Source of the DNA: a virus
Strand: one strand, 5' to 3'
Virus record (IMG/VR): IMGVR_UViG_3300009504_000003
Coordinates: 1 to 31,820 of that record
Length of the DNA stretch: 31,820 nucleotides
Position numbers and translations under genes: made by a program. This document shows positions 1-7,723 of the stretch, piece after piece (positions within the stretch are counted from its first letter, which is position 1; each line of letters begins with the position of its first letter). The notes under the pieces are model-generated. The model was given only the letters and a program-made list of their open reading frames with translations, did not search any database and was not told the origin of the DNA.

Positions 1-123
1 CAACTGTTACAATACCAGGGCATAAGCGGCACCCGTATGGCCAACCTGTTTGTACCCCTTGGCACCATACTTGCTGTTGGTGATGGCGTGACAGCGGGCG
101 AATCTGCTTGGGTGGTTGTAACC
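1..123. repeat. Direct terminal repeat, left copy
   Basis: The first 123 bases are identical to bases 31698-31820. The two copies fuse one reading frame (head-closure protein, frame 1 here), so the repeat is best read as the overlap of a circular assembly rather than a duplicated gene. A true short terminal repeat of the virion DNA is the alternative, but it would lie inside a coding gene far from the terminase genes. Confidence 0.95.
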
Positions 124-177
124 ACCCGCAGCACCAGCTTCCAGCTGGAAACAGTTTTACGGGAGGCGGTACCATAG
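1..177 (+). CDS. Head closure / head-tail connector protein (C-terminal part, split by window end)
   Basis: This is the 3' end of the gene that begins at 31539. It reads in frame from base 1 and ends at TAG 175-177, with the C-terminus LETVLREAVP. Bases 1-123 repeat the end of the window, so only 124-177 add new residues. The whole protein is 111 residues, the usual size of SPP1 gp16-like head-completion proteins that plug the connector after DNA packaging. The assignment rests on size and on position between the connector (30908) and the tail terminator (174), with no diagnostic motif. Its stop overlaps the likely ATA start of the next gene. Confidence 0.7.
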   Translation, partial: QLLQYQGISGTRMANLFVPLGTILAVGDGVTAGESAWVVVTTRSTSFQLETVLREAVP

Positions 178-608
178 GCATACCCGATGTGCCGCCGGCC
201 ATAGATGCCGAAGAATTGTTGTACAACACGCTTGTGTTGTGGTTTGATGACGACCACCCCGATTGGCAAGTAAAGGTGGCCCGTGCAAGCAGCAACCGTG
301 GCTTTGAGCCGCCATTGGTAACAGTACGGGAGTTAAGTGTAAACACCAAAGTGTTGGGCAGCTTGGGCGATATGGACGAAATCGAGCACTTGTGCGAGGT
401 GCGGGTGTTTACGCACACGGTTGCACAAAAGCACCAGGTTACTGAATACTTGCGTGGCAAGCTTGATGCTAACCAAAAGTTGTCTTGGGCGTGTTGGCTT
501 AAAATCGGCCAGGTTGTAAACAACGACAGCCTATCGGTGGCGGAAGATATATACCAGGATACCATTAACATTACACTCACCAGGTTTAAAACCACAGGAG
601 GCACATAA
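174..608 (+). CDS. Tail terminator / tail completion protein
   Basis: About 144 residues, read IGIPDVPPAIDAEELLYNTL... to TAA/608. It sits between head closure and the tail tube protein, the usual place of the tail terminator that caps the tube and docks it to the head. The best start by ribosome-binding-site geometry is ATA 174: GGGAGG (161-166) is 7 bases upstream, and ATA overlaps the previous stop TAG. TTG 108 would add a poorly conserved-looking 22 residues and a 70-base overlap, and GTG 189 is too far from the binding site. Function is by synteny and size, since no catalytic motif is expected. The exact start is uncertain. Confidence 0.65.
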   Translation: MGIPDVPPAIDAEELLYNTLVLWFDDDHPDWQVKVARASSNRGFEPPLVTVRELSVNTKVLGSLGDMDEIEHLCEVRVFTHTVAQKHQVTEYLRGKLDANQKLSWACWLKIGQVVNNDSLSVAEDIYQDTINITLTRFKTTGGT

Positions 609-611
609 ACG

Positions 612-1586
612 ATGACATGCGAATACATACGAGGCGCAGACGGCGCAATACACATAATACCGGAGGCAACGCCAGGCGTAACACCCACAGCCACGGACGC
701 TTGGGTACCCCTTGCGATAAACAAAGGCTTCCGGCCCGTGTTTGCACCAAACGAGATTGAGGTTACGGGTGTTGGCAGCCGCCGATATTTGGCACGGGTT
801 GATGGCAATCGCACCATAACGGTGCCGACTACCATACACCCTGTGGCACAATCGGTGTTTTTGCTGTTGCTTACAATGGCTTTGGGCAGCAACACCGGCA
901 CAACCGAGGGCAAGTTGCCAACTGCAAGCATTGAGGCAACAGCAACCAACAATGGAACACATGTGGGCAACCTGTACAACATGCTTAAACTCCGCAACCT
1001 ATCCTTGGCTTATGAGTGGGGGCAGCCGCTTACCATGGAGGCCGAGTTTATGGGCCAGGCGGTACAGGAAACCGATGTGCCACAAACATATACGGGCTTC
1101 CAAAACATAAGCATTGGCGGGTACCAACCGTTGGCAGCTGATGCCAAACCGTACAGTTTTGCAAACATGGAACGGCCAACTGTGGATTATGGCAGCGGGC
1201 CGGTACAACTGCCAAGCGTGGGAGATTGGCGGCTTGCCATAGAAAACACGCTTGTGGAGGTGCCTGGTGCCGTGGTTGGTGCGGATACCGTAACATATCC
1301 TTGGCCCGAGTGCATAGCCGAGGAGGGCCAAACCATAACGGTGGAGGCTACGATAACACCACGCACCCTGGAGATTTACAAGCGCATGTTGGCCAGGACG
1401 CACCGCATAACCAGCATGGTTGTGGCCATAAACCACCCCGTTGGCAGCGGCGGGTTCGCGAAAACCACGCTTACCTTGCAAAACGGTGGTTGGGTGTTGG
1501 GCGACTTCACCCTGGAAGAGTTGGTGCTGATGCGCCAACCATTGCGTGCCACCTTCCAAAGCGTGGTTATGGCATCGGTGGTGTAA
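612..1586 (+). CDS. Major tail tube protein
   Basis: 324 residues from ATG 612, with GGAGG at 597-601. The protein starts MTCEYIRGADGAIHIIPEATPG and contains repeated beta-strand-like segments (for example NKGFRPVFAPNEIEVTGVGS and ITVPTTIHPVAQSV), consistent with a long tube protein of the lambda gpV / HK97 type. The following gene pair has the frameshift arrangement of tail assembly chaperones and is followed by the tape measure gene, which strongly marks this as the tail tube subunit. It would polymerise around the tape measure to form the non-contractile tail. Recognition is mainly from order and composition. Confidence 0.75.
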   Translation: MTCEYIRGADGAIHIIPEATPGVTPTATDAWVPLAINKGFRPVFAPNEIEVTGVGSRRYLARVDGNRTITVPTTIHPVAQSVFLLLLTMALGSNTGTTEGKLPTASIEATATNNGTHVGNLYNMLKLRNLSLAYEWGQPLTMEAEFMGQAVQETDVPQTYTGFQNISIGGYQPLAADAKPYSFANMERPTVDYGSGPVQLPSVGDWRLAIENTLVEVPGAVVGADTVTYPWPECIAEEGQTITVEATITPRTLEIYKRMLARTHRITSMVVAINHPVGSGGFAKTTLTLQNGGWVLGDFTLEELVLMRQPLRATFQSVVMASVV

Positions 1587-1588
1587 TC

Positions 1589-2059
1589 ATGGTGGAACAT
1601 TTGGTTGTAATAGATGGCGAAGACGCAGGGCAAACGCCGTTGTTGGATTTGCACCGGTTGATAAACGAACACAAGGAAACCACAACATTGGTGTTCCAAC
1701 CCCAGGGGTACCGTGTTGTGTTGTGCCGGCCCTCGTTTATGGCGGTGCTATCGGTGAACGAACACTATGGCGATATGTTAAACCAGCTAACACCCGAGGT
1801 GGAAGATTTGTTGGCCAAGCAAACCACGGGCGTGGTGTTAAGCGAGGACGAGTTGCGGTTGGCAAACGCTTGGAACAACCGCCTCATGCCCTTATCCAAC
1901 CACATGGTAGCATTGTGCTTGCACGAGCCAAAGCTTAAACCGGACGAGGTTGCGAGTTGGTTGGCTACGCTGGCACCAAACCAGCTGGAAAAACTGTACG
2001 ATGTGGTAACGGGCTTTGTTAAGCCTGACGATGCGGAGATATCCGATTTAAAAAACTGA
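1589..2059 (+). CDS. Tail assembly chaperone (gpG-like), upstream frame
   Basis: 156 residues from ATG 1589 (MVEHLVVIDGEDAG...) to TGA 2057-2059. It lies between the tube and tape measure genes, where long-tailed phages encode a chaperone made in two forms by -1 frameshifting. The last sense codons are TTA AAA AAC before the TGA, and the heptamer A AAA AAC (2050-2056) is a canonical slippery site in the correct phase. Slipping reads through into the next ORF (2059-2226). The helical, charged C-terminal half (SEDELRLANAWNNR, KPDEVASWLATLAPNQLEKLYD) fits a chaperone that coats the tape measure protein. Confidence 0.75.
   Translation: MVEHLVVIDGEDAGQTPLLDLHRLINEHKETTTLVFQPQGYRVVLCRPSFMAVLSVNEHYGDMLNQLTPEVEDLLAKQTTGVVLSEDELRLANAWNNRLMPLSNHMVALCLHEPKLKPDEVASWLATLAPNQLEKLYDVVTGFVKPDDAEISDLKN
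2050..2056 (+). other. Programmed -1 ribosomal frameshift site (A AAA AAC)
   Basis: Bases 2050-2056 read A AAA AAC, with the upstream gene's codons being TTA AAA AAC TGA. A -1 slip re-pairs both tRNAs on AAA AAA and continues with CTG ATG TTG in the downstream frame, giving a fusion of about 211 residues ending at 2226. This heptamer is a classical slippery sequence, and the gene position (tail chaperone G/GT) is the best-known phage site for such a shift. I did not identify a clear downstream stimulatory hairpin by eye. Confidence 0.75.
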
Positions 2060-2226
2060 TGTTGGCCGGTGAAACCGAAGCCCTTGTGCGCCACATGGGG
2101 GCGTTTACCGGCCTCGACATGAACACGGCAACACGGCGGCAAGTAATGGCCGTGATACTGTACGCCAACATAGAACAACGGCGTGCGTTACAAGGTGGTG
2201 GCAACACATGGCAGACGAAGAGTTAA
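2059..2226 (+). CDS. Tail assembly chaperone, -1 frame extension (gpT-like)
   Basis: This 55-residue frame starts at ATG 2059, overlapping the previous stop as TGATG, and ends at TAA 2224-2226, inside the first codons of the tape measure gene. Residues include MLAGETEALVRHMGAFTGLD, then a helix-like stretch ATRRQVMAVILYANIEQRR. It can be reached by a -1 slip at 2050-2056, which would attach it to the upstream chaperone as the long G-GT-like form. Independent initiation at the overlapping ATG is also possible, so both products may exist. Overlap with the tape measure start is the normal arrangement for this module. Confidence 0.65.
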   Translation: MLAGETEALVRHMGAFTGLDMNTATRRQVMAVILYANIEQRRALQGGGNTWQTKS

Positions 2227-3074
2227 TCGTGGAAGCACGGTTTGATGACGATTACACGCAAAAGGCCAAGGCGGCAACAGCTGCAACACATGATATGGCA
2301 GACGGGTTAAATAACACACAAGCAGCGGCCCAGGCGGCCAATGTTAGCTTCCTTGCCACCATGAAAAGCCTTGATGGCCTCAAAAGCGGTTTTGATGCGA
2401 ACATAAGGGGTATGAGCGAGCTGGGCATCATAGGCGAAGATACGGTAATGAAGATGCGCCAGGTTTCCGCCGCCCTGGATATTGTAACGGGCTCCACCAA
2501 GATGGCGATTGCTGCCAAAAAGATGTTGGCAACTGTAAACTTTACCGAGGTGTTGCCAAGCCTGGTTGCGGTTGGGTTGGCAGCTGCAAGCCTTGCAGCA
2601 GCATACCTGGCGGTTAATAGTGCGAGCAAAGAGCAGCGGATTGTATTCAGCGCACTCACAGGTGTAACAATGGGCCTTGCTGTTGCCAAGTTTTTGTTGG
2701 CCACGGCGGAAATATCATACAAAACGGCTTTGACGGCAGGGGTGGCAGCGGCCACGATTGCCGCAGGCATCACTTATGCGGTCGCAAGCATGAACTCTGC
2801 CAAACAAAGTGCCATGGACTTGCCAGCTGCGCAAACCAGCGAGGGCGAAGGGCGGTTTGTACGCCGCACCGGCCAGGCCGTGGTACACGAGGGTGAGGTA
2901 ATAAGCAGGGCTGATGTTTCCTCGCCTATGGCAGCGCACCGGCATAAAACCCAACCCGAAACAACCATAATACTTACGGGCACGCATGTTGTGACCGATG
3001 CAATCGGGTTGCGTGCCTTGGCCGACACATTGGGCCGGCATGTAACAACCAGACAAACACGGGAGGTGGCATAG
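2208..3074 (+). CDS. Tape measure protein (short)
   Basis: 288 residues from ATG 2208. It has a helical, Ala-rich N-terminal region (KAKAATAATHDMADGLN), a middle with long hydrophobic stretches (SLVAVGLAAASLAAAYLAV at about residues 120-138, and a second near 165-195) and a C-terminal VVHEGEVIS segment common at the ends of tape measure proteins. It follows the frameshifted chaperones, as tape measure genes do. The length is far below lambda gpH (853 residues). At roughly 0.15 nm per residue it predicts a tail of only about 40-45 nm. The hydrophobic segments may insert in the host membrane during DNA entry. Confidence 0.8.
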   Translation: MADEELIVEARFDDDYTQKAKAATAATHDMADGLNNTQAAAQAANVSFLATMKSLDGLKSGFDANIRGMSELGIIGEDTVMKMRQVSAALDIVTGSTKMAIAAKKMLATVNFTEVLPSLVAVGLAAASLAAAYLAVNSASKEQRIVFSALTGVTMGLAVAKFLLATAEISYKTALTAGVAAATIAAGITYAVASMNSAKQSAMDLPAAQTSEGEGRFVRRTGQAVVHEGEVISRADVSSPMAAHRHKTQPETTIILTGTHVVTDAIGLRALADTLGRHVTTRQTREVA

Positions 3075-3075
3075 G

Positions 3076-3459
3076 TTGGCGTGGACACTAACTGATGGCT
3101 CCAACAATGTGGTGTTAGATTACCCGACAATCTATGACCAGGGTAAAACGCCCAGGCGGGTGGAGGTGCCGGTTATAGGCCGGAATTGGAACCGGTTACA
3201 TCACGATGGCGCAAGCGCATTAAGGGTGGAGGTGGAGGCGGTGTTGTGTGATACCACCCCAAGCGTGTTGGAAGACCGTGTAAACCGGTTGCGATTGTGG
3301 CAGGCTGCTGGCACCCGTTTAACCTTATCTGCGCCAGGCGAAGCCTATTACAACGGGCTCGCCCAACTCACCATACTTGGGTTGGCTGCGCCACGGGAGA
3401 TTGGCCGGCTAACTAACAGGCGGGTGAGCCTGGTGTTGGAACGCATGCAGGAGGATTAA
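3076..3459 (+). CDS. Distal tail (Dit-like) protein
   Basis: 127 residues from TTG 3076, with GGGAGG at 3061-3066. No nearby ATG fits the frame, and homologous-looking content begins immediately (MAWTLTDGSNNVVLDYP). A central segment RRVEVPVIGRNW resembles the beta-rich N-terminal region of small distal tail proteins. The gene lies between the tape measure and the large baseplate protein, the standard place for the ring that joins tube and tip. A member of another small phage tail-protein family would look similar, so the call is by position and size. Confidence 0.55.
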   Translation: MAWTLTDGSNNVVLDYPTIYDQGKTPRRVEVPVIGRNWNRLHHDGASALRVEVEAVLCDTTPSVLEDRVNRLRLWQAAGTRLTLSAPGEAYYNGLAQLTILGLAAPREIGRLTNRRVSLVLERMQED

Positions 3460-3461
3460 TT

Positions 3462-5777
3462 GTGGCGGAGCCTTGGGTGCGTATTGTGGTTGGTGGCATA
3501 TCGTATGCGCCTGGTTCCCGTTTGGTAGATTACACCATGAGGGAGGCGTTGCATGAAACGGGCATGTTGGTGTTGGTTTTGGAACGCCAATCTACCCCTT
3601 ACCCACATGTTGTTGGCACAAGTGTGCGGTTGTTTGAGGGTGTAAGCCAGGCGGCGGAGGAGGAATCTTGGCGAGGTCTGGTGCGTACTGTAACAACTGA
3701 TGGCGAAGGCAACACGGTGTTGTACTGTTACGATGCACTCGCACATCTTGATGCGCACACAATGCCAATGCTGTTGTACAACAAGCTGGTACAAAAAGCG
3801 TACATACCCTTGGATAATTATCTCACCGGCCCGTTTTACCCCGATATAAGCGCAAAGTTGCCACATACCGATTTCATACGCCCGTTGCGTGATGTGCGGC
3901 TCATAGATAGTTTTGCCAATCGTACCACGGAGGATATTAACAACATCTTTTGGTCGGAGGGCGGGCCGCCCGTATCACCAGCCTCGTTTATGCTGGCTGT
4001 TTGGATAACGGGCAACACCAGCCACCGTGGTTTCCGGCTTAACTTTCGCCCTAACAGCACAGCTGTGGTTAGTGGATTGCAGTTTTATGCCAATATACGC
4101 CACGAGGGTGCTGGTGGCATTGACATAAACTATCGTGTACACCGGTTAGATGCGCCAACCGGCGACCCTGCCGAGGGTACGGTACCAGCTGATGCGGAAA
4201 GCATCATTTGGGAAGGCAACAATTTGCGCATATTTGGCCCGTTAAACGACACATGGGGGTGGTTTACGGTGCCTTTTGCTATCGACCAGCTGCGCACGCT
4301 TGACCCCAACCAAATATACCAATTACAGGTGGAATGGGGTCCCACACAAATGGTGCGTGCCAGGATTGCCACCCAACTAATGTTTCCCGTTGGTACCGCA
4401 CGGCCTTGGAGTTGTGCTTACCGCCGTATTGGGGGCACATCAGCTTATGAGTGGTTTAAAGATGTGGCTGTTTTTACCCGTACAAGGGTGTTGCCTGCGG
4501 TAAAGGATTTGGTGGAACAGCGTGATTTTACGATTAAAGAAAATGCTGGCAACCAACACATTGTGTTTGACCGTGGCGTATATCCTGTTTGGGATATTAG
4601 CCCCGAGTTTTTACAAACCATTGAGGCCACTTATTTGCGTGGTAATGTTGCAGCTGGTGCGATTGCAGATTTGTTGCTGTTAATTGCTGGCGTGCCGGTT
4701 GCATCGGTGCCGGACGCAAACCTGGTTCCAGCCGTGGACACCCAGGGCACAACATTGGCCGAGGTTGTGTACAGCATCATGCAGCAAACCAACCAACAAT
4801 ATTTGCTCGACCGCACAACCTGGTTGTTTGCCCGCAGGCCGTTGCCCCCAATCGGCGTTGCAGTTGCCAGCTTTGACACGGGCGAAAGTGGCGACCCTGG
4901 TGTACATCTTATTGTTTCACACACGCTTGCCAAGTACACGCCCGATGTTGCAACCAGGCAGCTGGTTACAAGCAGCACGCCTGCCGAGGAAGAAATATTT
5001 TACATGCGCAACGATGAGTTACAAACCAGGCTTAACGCCGGTGGCCCAACCGCAAAAATGGTGAGCGACAACCAAAGCAACCGGCGGTTTATGCCTTTGA
5101 GGGAAGCAATCTTGCTTGCAAATACTTTGCACGATATACAACAGGCGGAGGAGTGGCGTGGCACCGTTACGGTTGATGGCCAAGCCATGACGCTGCGCCC
5201 TGGTGATGTTGTAAATATCCGCATAGATAAGCTTGGCATCAACGATGACATGAGGTTGTTGGCTGTGGAGCGCAGCCGGTACACCAACACTTTGCACCTT
5301 TCCAAACAACCAACCGCCTTGTATGATACTTTGCACAACATTGACCGGCGGCTACAAAACCAGGAGCGTACCAGCTTGCCCCAGGATTTTAAGCGTACAG
5401 CAAACTATTATGTGTTTGCACCAACGCCGGCTGTTAATCCACCATACTCGTACACGGTGCAACAGTACAAAGACCACATTTGGCACCGGTTGGAAACCAG
5501 CACGGGCCTGCCTGTTACCGATTGGGTGAGGGCGGTTGATGTACATGACACCGGCGTGTTAGGCTTGCCTGGGTGGCGGCGTGATGTTGCCCTCGAGTTT
5601 AAAGCCAGCATGGAAAACACCCGTATGCCCACAACTTGGAGCCGTGTGCGGTGGAAGGCGTATGGTGCCCCAACACTCCCGCTTGCAAACCATGTGGTGA
5701 ACTATCCTGGCGGCGGCGACACCAAGGACTTTGGCGAAACCGTGCTTTTACACCTACAACACGAAAGATTAGTATAG
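3462..5777 (+). CDS. Tail-associated / baseplate hub protein (Tal-like)
   Basis: 771 residues from GTG 3462, with GGAGG at 3449-3453. It is the last gene of the tail module and the largest tail protein. Three zones can be seen: an N-terminal hub-like region (about 1-140); an inserted beta-sandwich-like zone (about 165-330, with GFRLNFRPNSTAVVSG and WFTVPFAIDQLR) that resembles a carbohydrate-binding module; and a long C-terminal hub region containing GTVTVDGQAMTLRPGDVVNI, typical of gp27-like hub domains. It would form the tail tip and contact the host surface. I see no clear peptidoglycan hydrolase motif. The C-terminal ~110 residues could carry a trimerisation or receptor-contact part. Confidence 0.65.
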   Translation: MAEPWVRIVVGGISYAPGSRLVDYTMREALHETGMLVLVLERQSTPYPHVVGTSVRLFEGVSQAAEEESWRGLVRTVTTDGEGNTVLYCYDALAHLDAHTMPMLLYNKLVQKAYIPLDNYLTGPFYPDISAKLPHTDFIRPLRDVRLIDSFANRTTEDINNIFWSEGGPPVSPASFMLAVWITGNTSHRGFRLNFRPNSTAVVSGLQFYANIRHEGAGGIDINYRVHRLDAPTGDPAEGTVPADAESIIWEGNNLRIFGPLNDTWGWFTVPFAIDQLRTLDPNQIYQLQVEWGPTQMVRARIATQLMFPVGTARPWSCAYRRIGGTSAYEWFKDVAVFTRTRVLPAVKDLVEQRDFTIKENAGNQHIVFDRGVYPVWDISPEFLQTIEATYLRGNVAAGAIADLLLLIAGVPVASVPDANLVPAVDTQGTTLAEVVYSIMQQTNQQYLLDRTTWLFARRPLPPIGVAVASFDTGESGDPGVHLIVSHTLAKYTPDVATRQLVTSSTPAEEEIFYMRNDELQTRLNAGGPTAKMVSDNQSNRRFMPLREAILLANTLHDIQQAEEWRGTVTVDGQAMTLRPGDVVNIRIDKLGINDDMRLLAVERSRYTNTLHLSKQPTALYDTLHNIDRRLQNQERTSLPQDFKRTANYYVFAPTPAVNPPYSYTVQQYKDHIWHRLETSTGLPVTDWVRAVDVHDTGVLGLPGWRRDVALEFKASMENTRMPTTWSRVRWKAYGAPTLPLANHVVNYPGGGDTKDFGETVLLHLQHERLV

Positions 5778-5805
5778 TTACAACCATTGTGCCAATATTT
5801 ATATA
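5778..5805 (+). promoter_or_regulatory. Possible early promoter
   Basis: This lies in the 49-base gap between the tail module and the first early gene. TTACAA (5778-5783) and TATATA (5800-5805) are separated by 16 bases. The -35 match to TTGACA is weak, but the AT-rich patch is exceptional in this tightly packed genome and stands at the border between structural and early genes, where a promoter is expected. Confidence 0.3.
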
Positions 5806-5826
5806 CCCGCCTGCGAATAGGGTGCC

Positions 5827-6177
5827 ATGGATAGGTGCAGCATTATGCAACACCAACTTTATGGCCACCATGCGCCCGTGGTGGAGGAAGCTGGAAACAG
5901 GGTGGAGGAACAAACAACGCCCATGCAGGCAAGCATTTTTGCGCCGGATTTGCAACCGTACAAGGTGGTTTTTGATGGCCCAACGGTGGTAAATGTTGTG
6001 GCGGAGTGCCCGCAAGATGCCATACGGCAGGCAAGCGGGTACACCGAGGAATATTTGCTTGCGCACCTGGAGTTATGCCCAGGCAGCAAGGCAAACAGCT
6101 ACCGGTTTAAGATTGAAACCCCTGGTGGCTGGCGGCTTGGCAAAGTGATATGTGGCACAGTAACAAAGGTGGTGTAA
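5827..6177 (+). CDS. Small protein of unknown function, first gene of early block
   Basis: 116 residues from ATG 5827. Internal ATG codons at residues 7 and 33 are alternative starts, and the ribosome binding site at 5827 is weak. The C-terminal half (YKVVFDGPTVVNVVAECPQDAIRQ...) looks like a compact beta-alpha-beta unit and resembles the 69-residue protein at 6410 in pattern: a hydrophobic strand with K-V, a Gly, then an Ala-x-Cys segment followed by DAI/DAV. I do not recognise the family. It begins the run of small genes after the putative early promoter. Confidence 0.6.
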   Translation: MDRCSIMQHQLYGHHAPVVEEAGNRVEEQTTPMQASIFAPDLQPYKVVFDGPTVVNVVAECPQDAIRQASGYTEEYLLAHLELCPGSKANSYRFKIETPGGWRLGKVICGTVTKVV

Positions 6178-6183
6178 TTACAC

Positions 6184-6429
6184 ATGGCTTTTTACTTTTG
6201 CCCCGACAAGGCACACATTGCCATAATTGAGTGCCAGGTAGATGGCACAGCCGCCGAAAACGGCAATCCCAAGTGCCCCGTATGCGGGCACCCAATGTTT
6301 AATGGCCGGTGGACAGGCACGGTACACTATGGCGACCCTAGCCCTATTGTGCATAAAATCCTTGGCCAAGCAAACCGATGTTGCAAGCCCAAAAACGGAG
6401 GCGGTATAGATGCCACGGTACTTTTTTAA
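6184..6429 (+). CDS. Small zinc-ribbon-like protein
   Basis: 81 residues from ATG 6184. A first Cys pair is spread (FYFCPDK, IIECQVDG), and a CPVCGHPMFNG segment in the middle is a classic zinc-knuckle half, with a CC pair near residue 67. This suggests a small metal-binding protein of unknown role. It overlaps the next gene by 20 bases. The last residues after the Cys pair are encoded within the overlap and may not be important. It is one of several CxxC proteins in this block. Confidence 0.6.
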   Translation: MAFYFCPDKAHIAIIECQVDGTAAENGNPKCPVCGHPMFNGRWTGTVHYGDPSPIVHKILGQANRCCKPKNGGGIDATVLF

Positions 6430-6619
6430 GGTGCTTGGCATCAACGGCCACGATTGCAGCATAGAGGCCGACTGCATGTACGATGCTGTTAAGCAGCTGC
6501 AAGCCAAGCGCAAGTTGGCCGGCGTGATAACGCACCCTGCCGGCCCTGGGCTTTGGGAGATTGAAAGCGATATCACACACAAGATAATTGCAACCATAAC
6601 AGGGCCGGTGGTGGTATAG
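6410..6619 (+). CDS. Small protein of unknown function
   Basis: 69 residues from ATG 6410, preceded by GGAGGCGG (6399-6406). The sequence MPRYFFKVLGINGHDCSIEADC, then YDAVKQLQAKRK, suggests a beta-hairpin followed by a helix. Its pattern echoes the C-terminal half of the 5827 product, so the two may be distant paralogues. It ends exactly before the next ATG. Function unknown. Confidence 0.6.
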   Translation: MPRYFFKVLGINGHDCSIEADCMYDAVKQLQAKRKLAGVITHPAGPGLWEIESDITHKIIATITGPVVV

Positions 6620-6868
6620 ATGGCCCGTGAAGCCGAGCGGTGGACAAACCCAACATGGAAGGGCAAGCAAGAGCCTGGCATGTTTGTGTACATACCTGGC
6701 GAGATAATAGCCCAAGCGTTTATGGGTGCCACTTGTGAGTACCCCGATTTAAGCGACGAACAGGTGCGTTGCACCATACGGGTTAAACGCATGCCTTTGC
6801 AATCTAACAGGCGCAGCGCAAAAATAGTGCTTGAGTTGGCAATCGACCCCAACGAGGAGCGTGTGTAA
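6620..6868 (+). CDS. Small protein of unknown function
   Basis: 82 residues from ATG 6620, starting directly after the previous stop. It is charged at the start (MAREAERWTNPTWKGKQ) and ends in a beta-like stretch (SAKIVLELAIDPNEERV). Two Cys (ATCEYP, QVRCTIR) are present, too far apart for a CxxC knuckle. I recognise no family. Tight spacing on both sides shows co-translation with its neighbours. Confidence 0.6.
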   Translation: MAREAERWTNPTWKGKQEPGMFVYIPGEIIAQAFMGATCEYPDLSDEQVRCTIRVKRMPLQSNRRSAKIVLELAIDPNEERV

Positions 6869-6869
6869 G

Positions 6870-7541
6870 ATGCCTTTTGACCCCGACGATTACAGCGAGG
6901 GTGTAATAGATTGCCTTGAAGATGCTGGCGACCGCAACTTGTGCCGCAGCTGCCTGAACCGGCCACATTGCCGTGGTGCAAGAACCTTTGTTGAGGATTG
7001 CGAAAATTACAGGGCCGAAGCAGCAAAGCCAAAGCCTGGCAAAAGGCGGGCGAAACAGGTGCGCAAGCACATTGCCAAGCCAAGCACACAACCATGCAAA
7101 GCATGCAGGGGGTACGGGCGTGGTTGGGGCAAAAATGGCTCCTGTACCGTGTGCAACGGCCTTGGCCGCCACCAGCTGGTGCATGTGGAGCCAAAAGATG
7201 TGTTGGCAGCACAAGCCACCTCGCCCAACATGGTTGCCACCTTGCGCCAACTGTTTTACCAGGCTGTACAACGGTTTATACACGACAACCCTGGCGTGCA
7301 AGCATACCACCCATGCTCCGTATGCAAGCACGGTGTTTTACACGGTGGCAAGTGCCGCACATTTGTTACCACCCAAGATTTGGAAGATTTGCCAGCTGCA
7401 AAGTACCGGCACCCCAAAAAGACGGGTTGCACCCATGTGTGCCCTGGTGGCATACCTTGCACCCGTGCCAAGCACGACAAGGGTGTACACGAGTATGCGG
7501 CTGGTGGCAAAAGCATTGTGCGGTGGCGGGAGGTGGAGTAA
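6870..7541 (+). CDS. Cys-rich multi-zinc-site protein with DnaJ-like CxxCxGxG pair
   Basis: 223 residues from ATG 6870. The N-terminal part has C15, C25, C28, C34 and C44. A central pair, C76-K-A-C79-R-G-Y-G and C92-T-V-C95-N-G-L-G, reproduces the CxxCxGxG repeats of the DnaJ zinc-binding module without any J domain. A further CSVC plus C lies around residues 152-165, and two more Cys and a His group near the C-terminus. At least three zinc sites are likely. Such modules bind proteins or nucleic acids, but the phage role is unknown. Its stop overlaps the next start (TAATG). Confidence 0.7.
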   Translation: MPFDPDDYSEGVIDCLEDAGDRNLCRSCLNRPHCRGARTFVEDCENYRAEAAKPKPGKRRAKQVRKHIAKPSTQPCKACRGYGRGWGKNGSCTVCNGLGRHQLVHVEPKDVLAAQATSPNMVATLRQLFYQAVQRFIHDNPGVQAYHPCSVCKHGVLHGGKCRTFVTTQDLEDLPAAKYRHPKKTGCTHVCPGGIPCTRAKHDKGVHEYAAGGKSIVRWREVE

Positions 7542-7723
7542 TGTACCAATGCGTAGATTGCGCCGGCAACCATGGCCACGACCACTTTTTTACCACCAGG
7601 GCCATGGTGCCACGGTGCCCCAAGTGCAAGCGTGAGCCCGTTGTTGTTGCCTTCCCAACGCCCAAAGTACCATACCATGTGCGGGCAGCACGGTTGCTTG
7701 CACAGCACAAGGAGGGCGTGTAG
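7541..7723 (+). CDS. Small zinc-ribbon protein
   Basis: 60 residues from ATG 7541, sharing an A with the previous stop. Two knuckles, CVDC (residues 4-7) and CPKC (residues 27-30), form a standard four-Cys zinc ribbon, with a His cluster between them (NHGHDHF). The basic C-terminus (KVPYHVRAARLLAQHK) could contact nucleic acid. Function unknown. Candidate roles include modulating host transcription, which is inference only. Confidence 0.65.
   Translation: MYQCVDCAGNHGHDHFFTTRAMVPRCPKCKREPVVVAFPTPKVPYHVRAARLLAQHKEGV

Noticed and set aside
108-173. TTG 108 as the start of the tail terminator
   Set aside because: It has no good ribosome binding site, overlaps the head-closure gene by 70 bases, and adds 22 residues that look like read-through; ATA 174 has ideal spacing.
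6178-7212. Long open frame on the minus strand (about 344 codons)
   Set aside because: It lies opposite several small, well-spaced + strand genes with ribosome binding sites; the minus-strand translation is Cys/Leu-rich and unlike a protein family, as expected from a shadow of biased codons.
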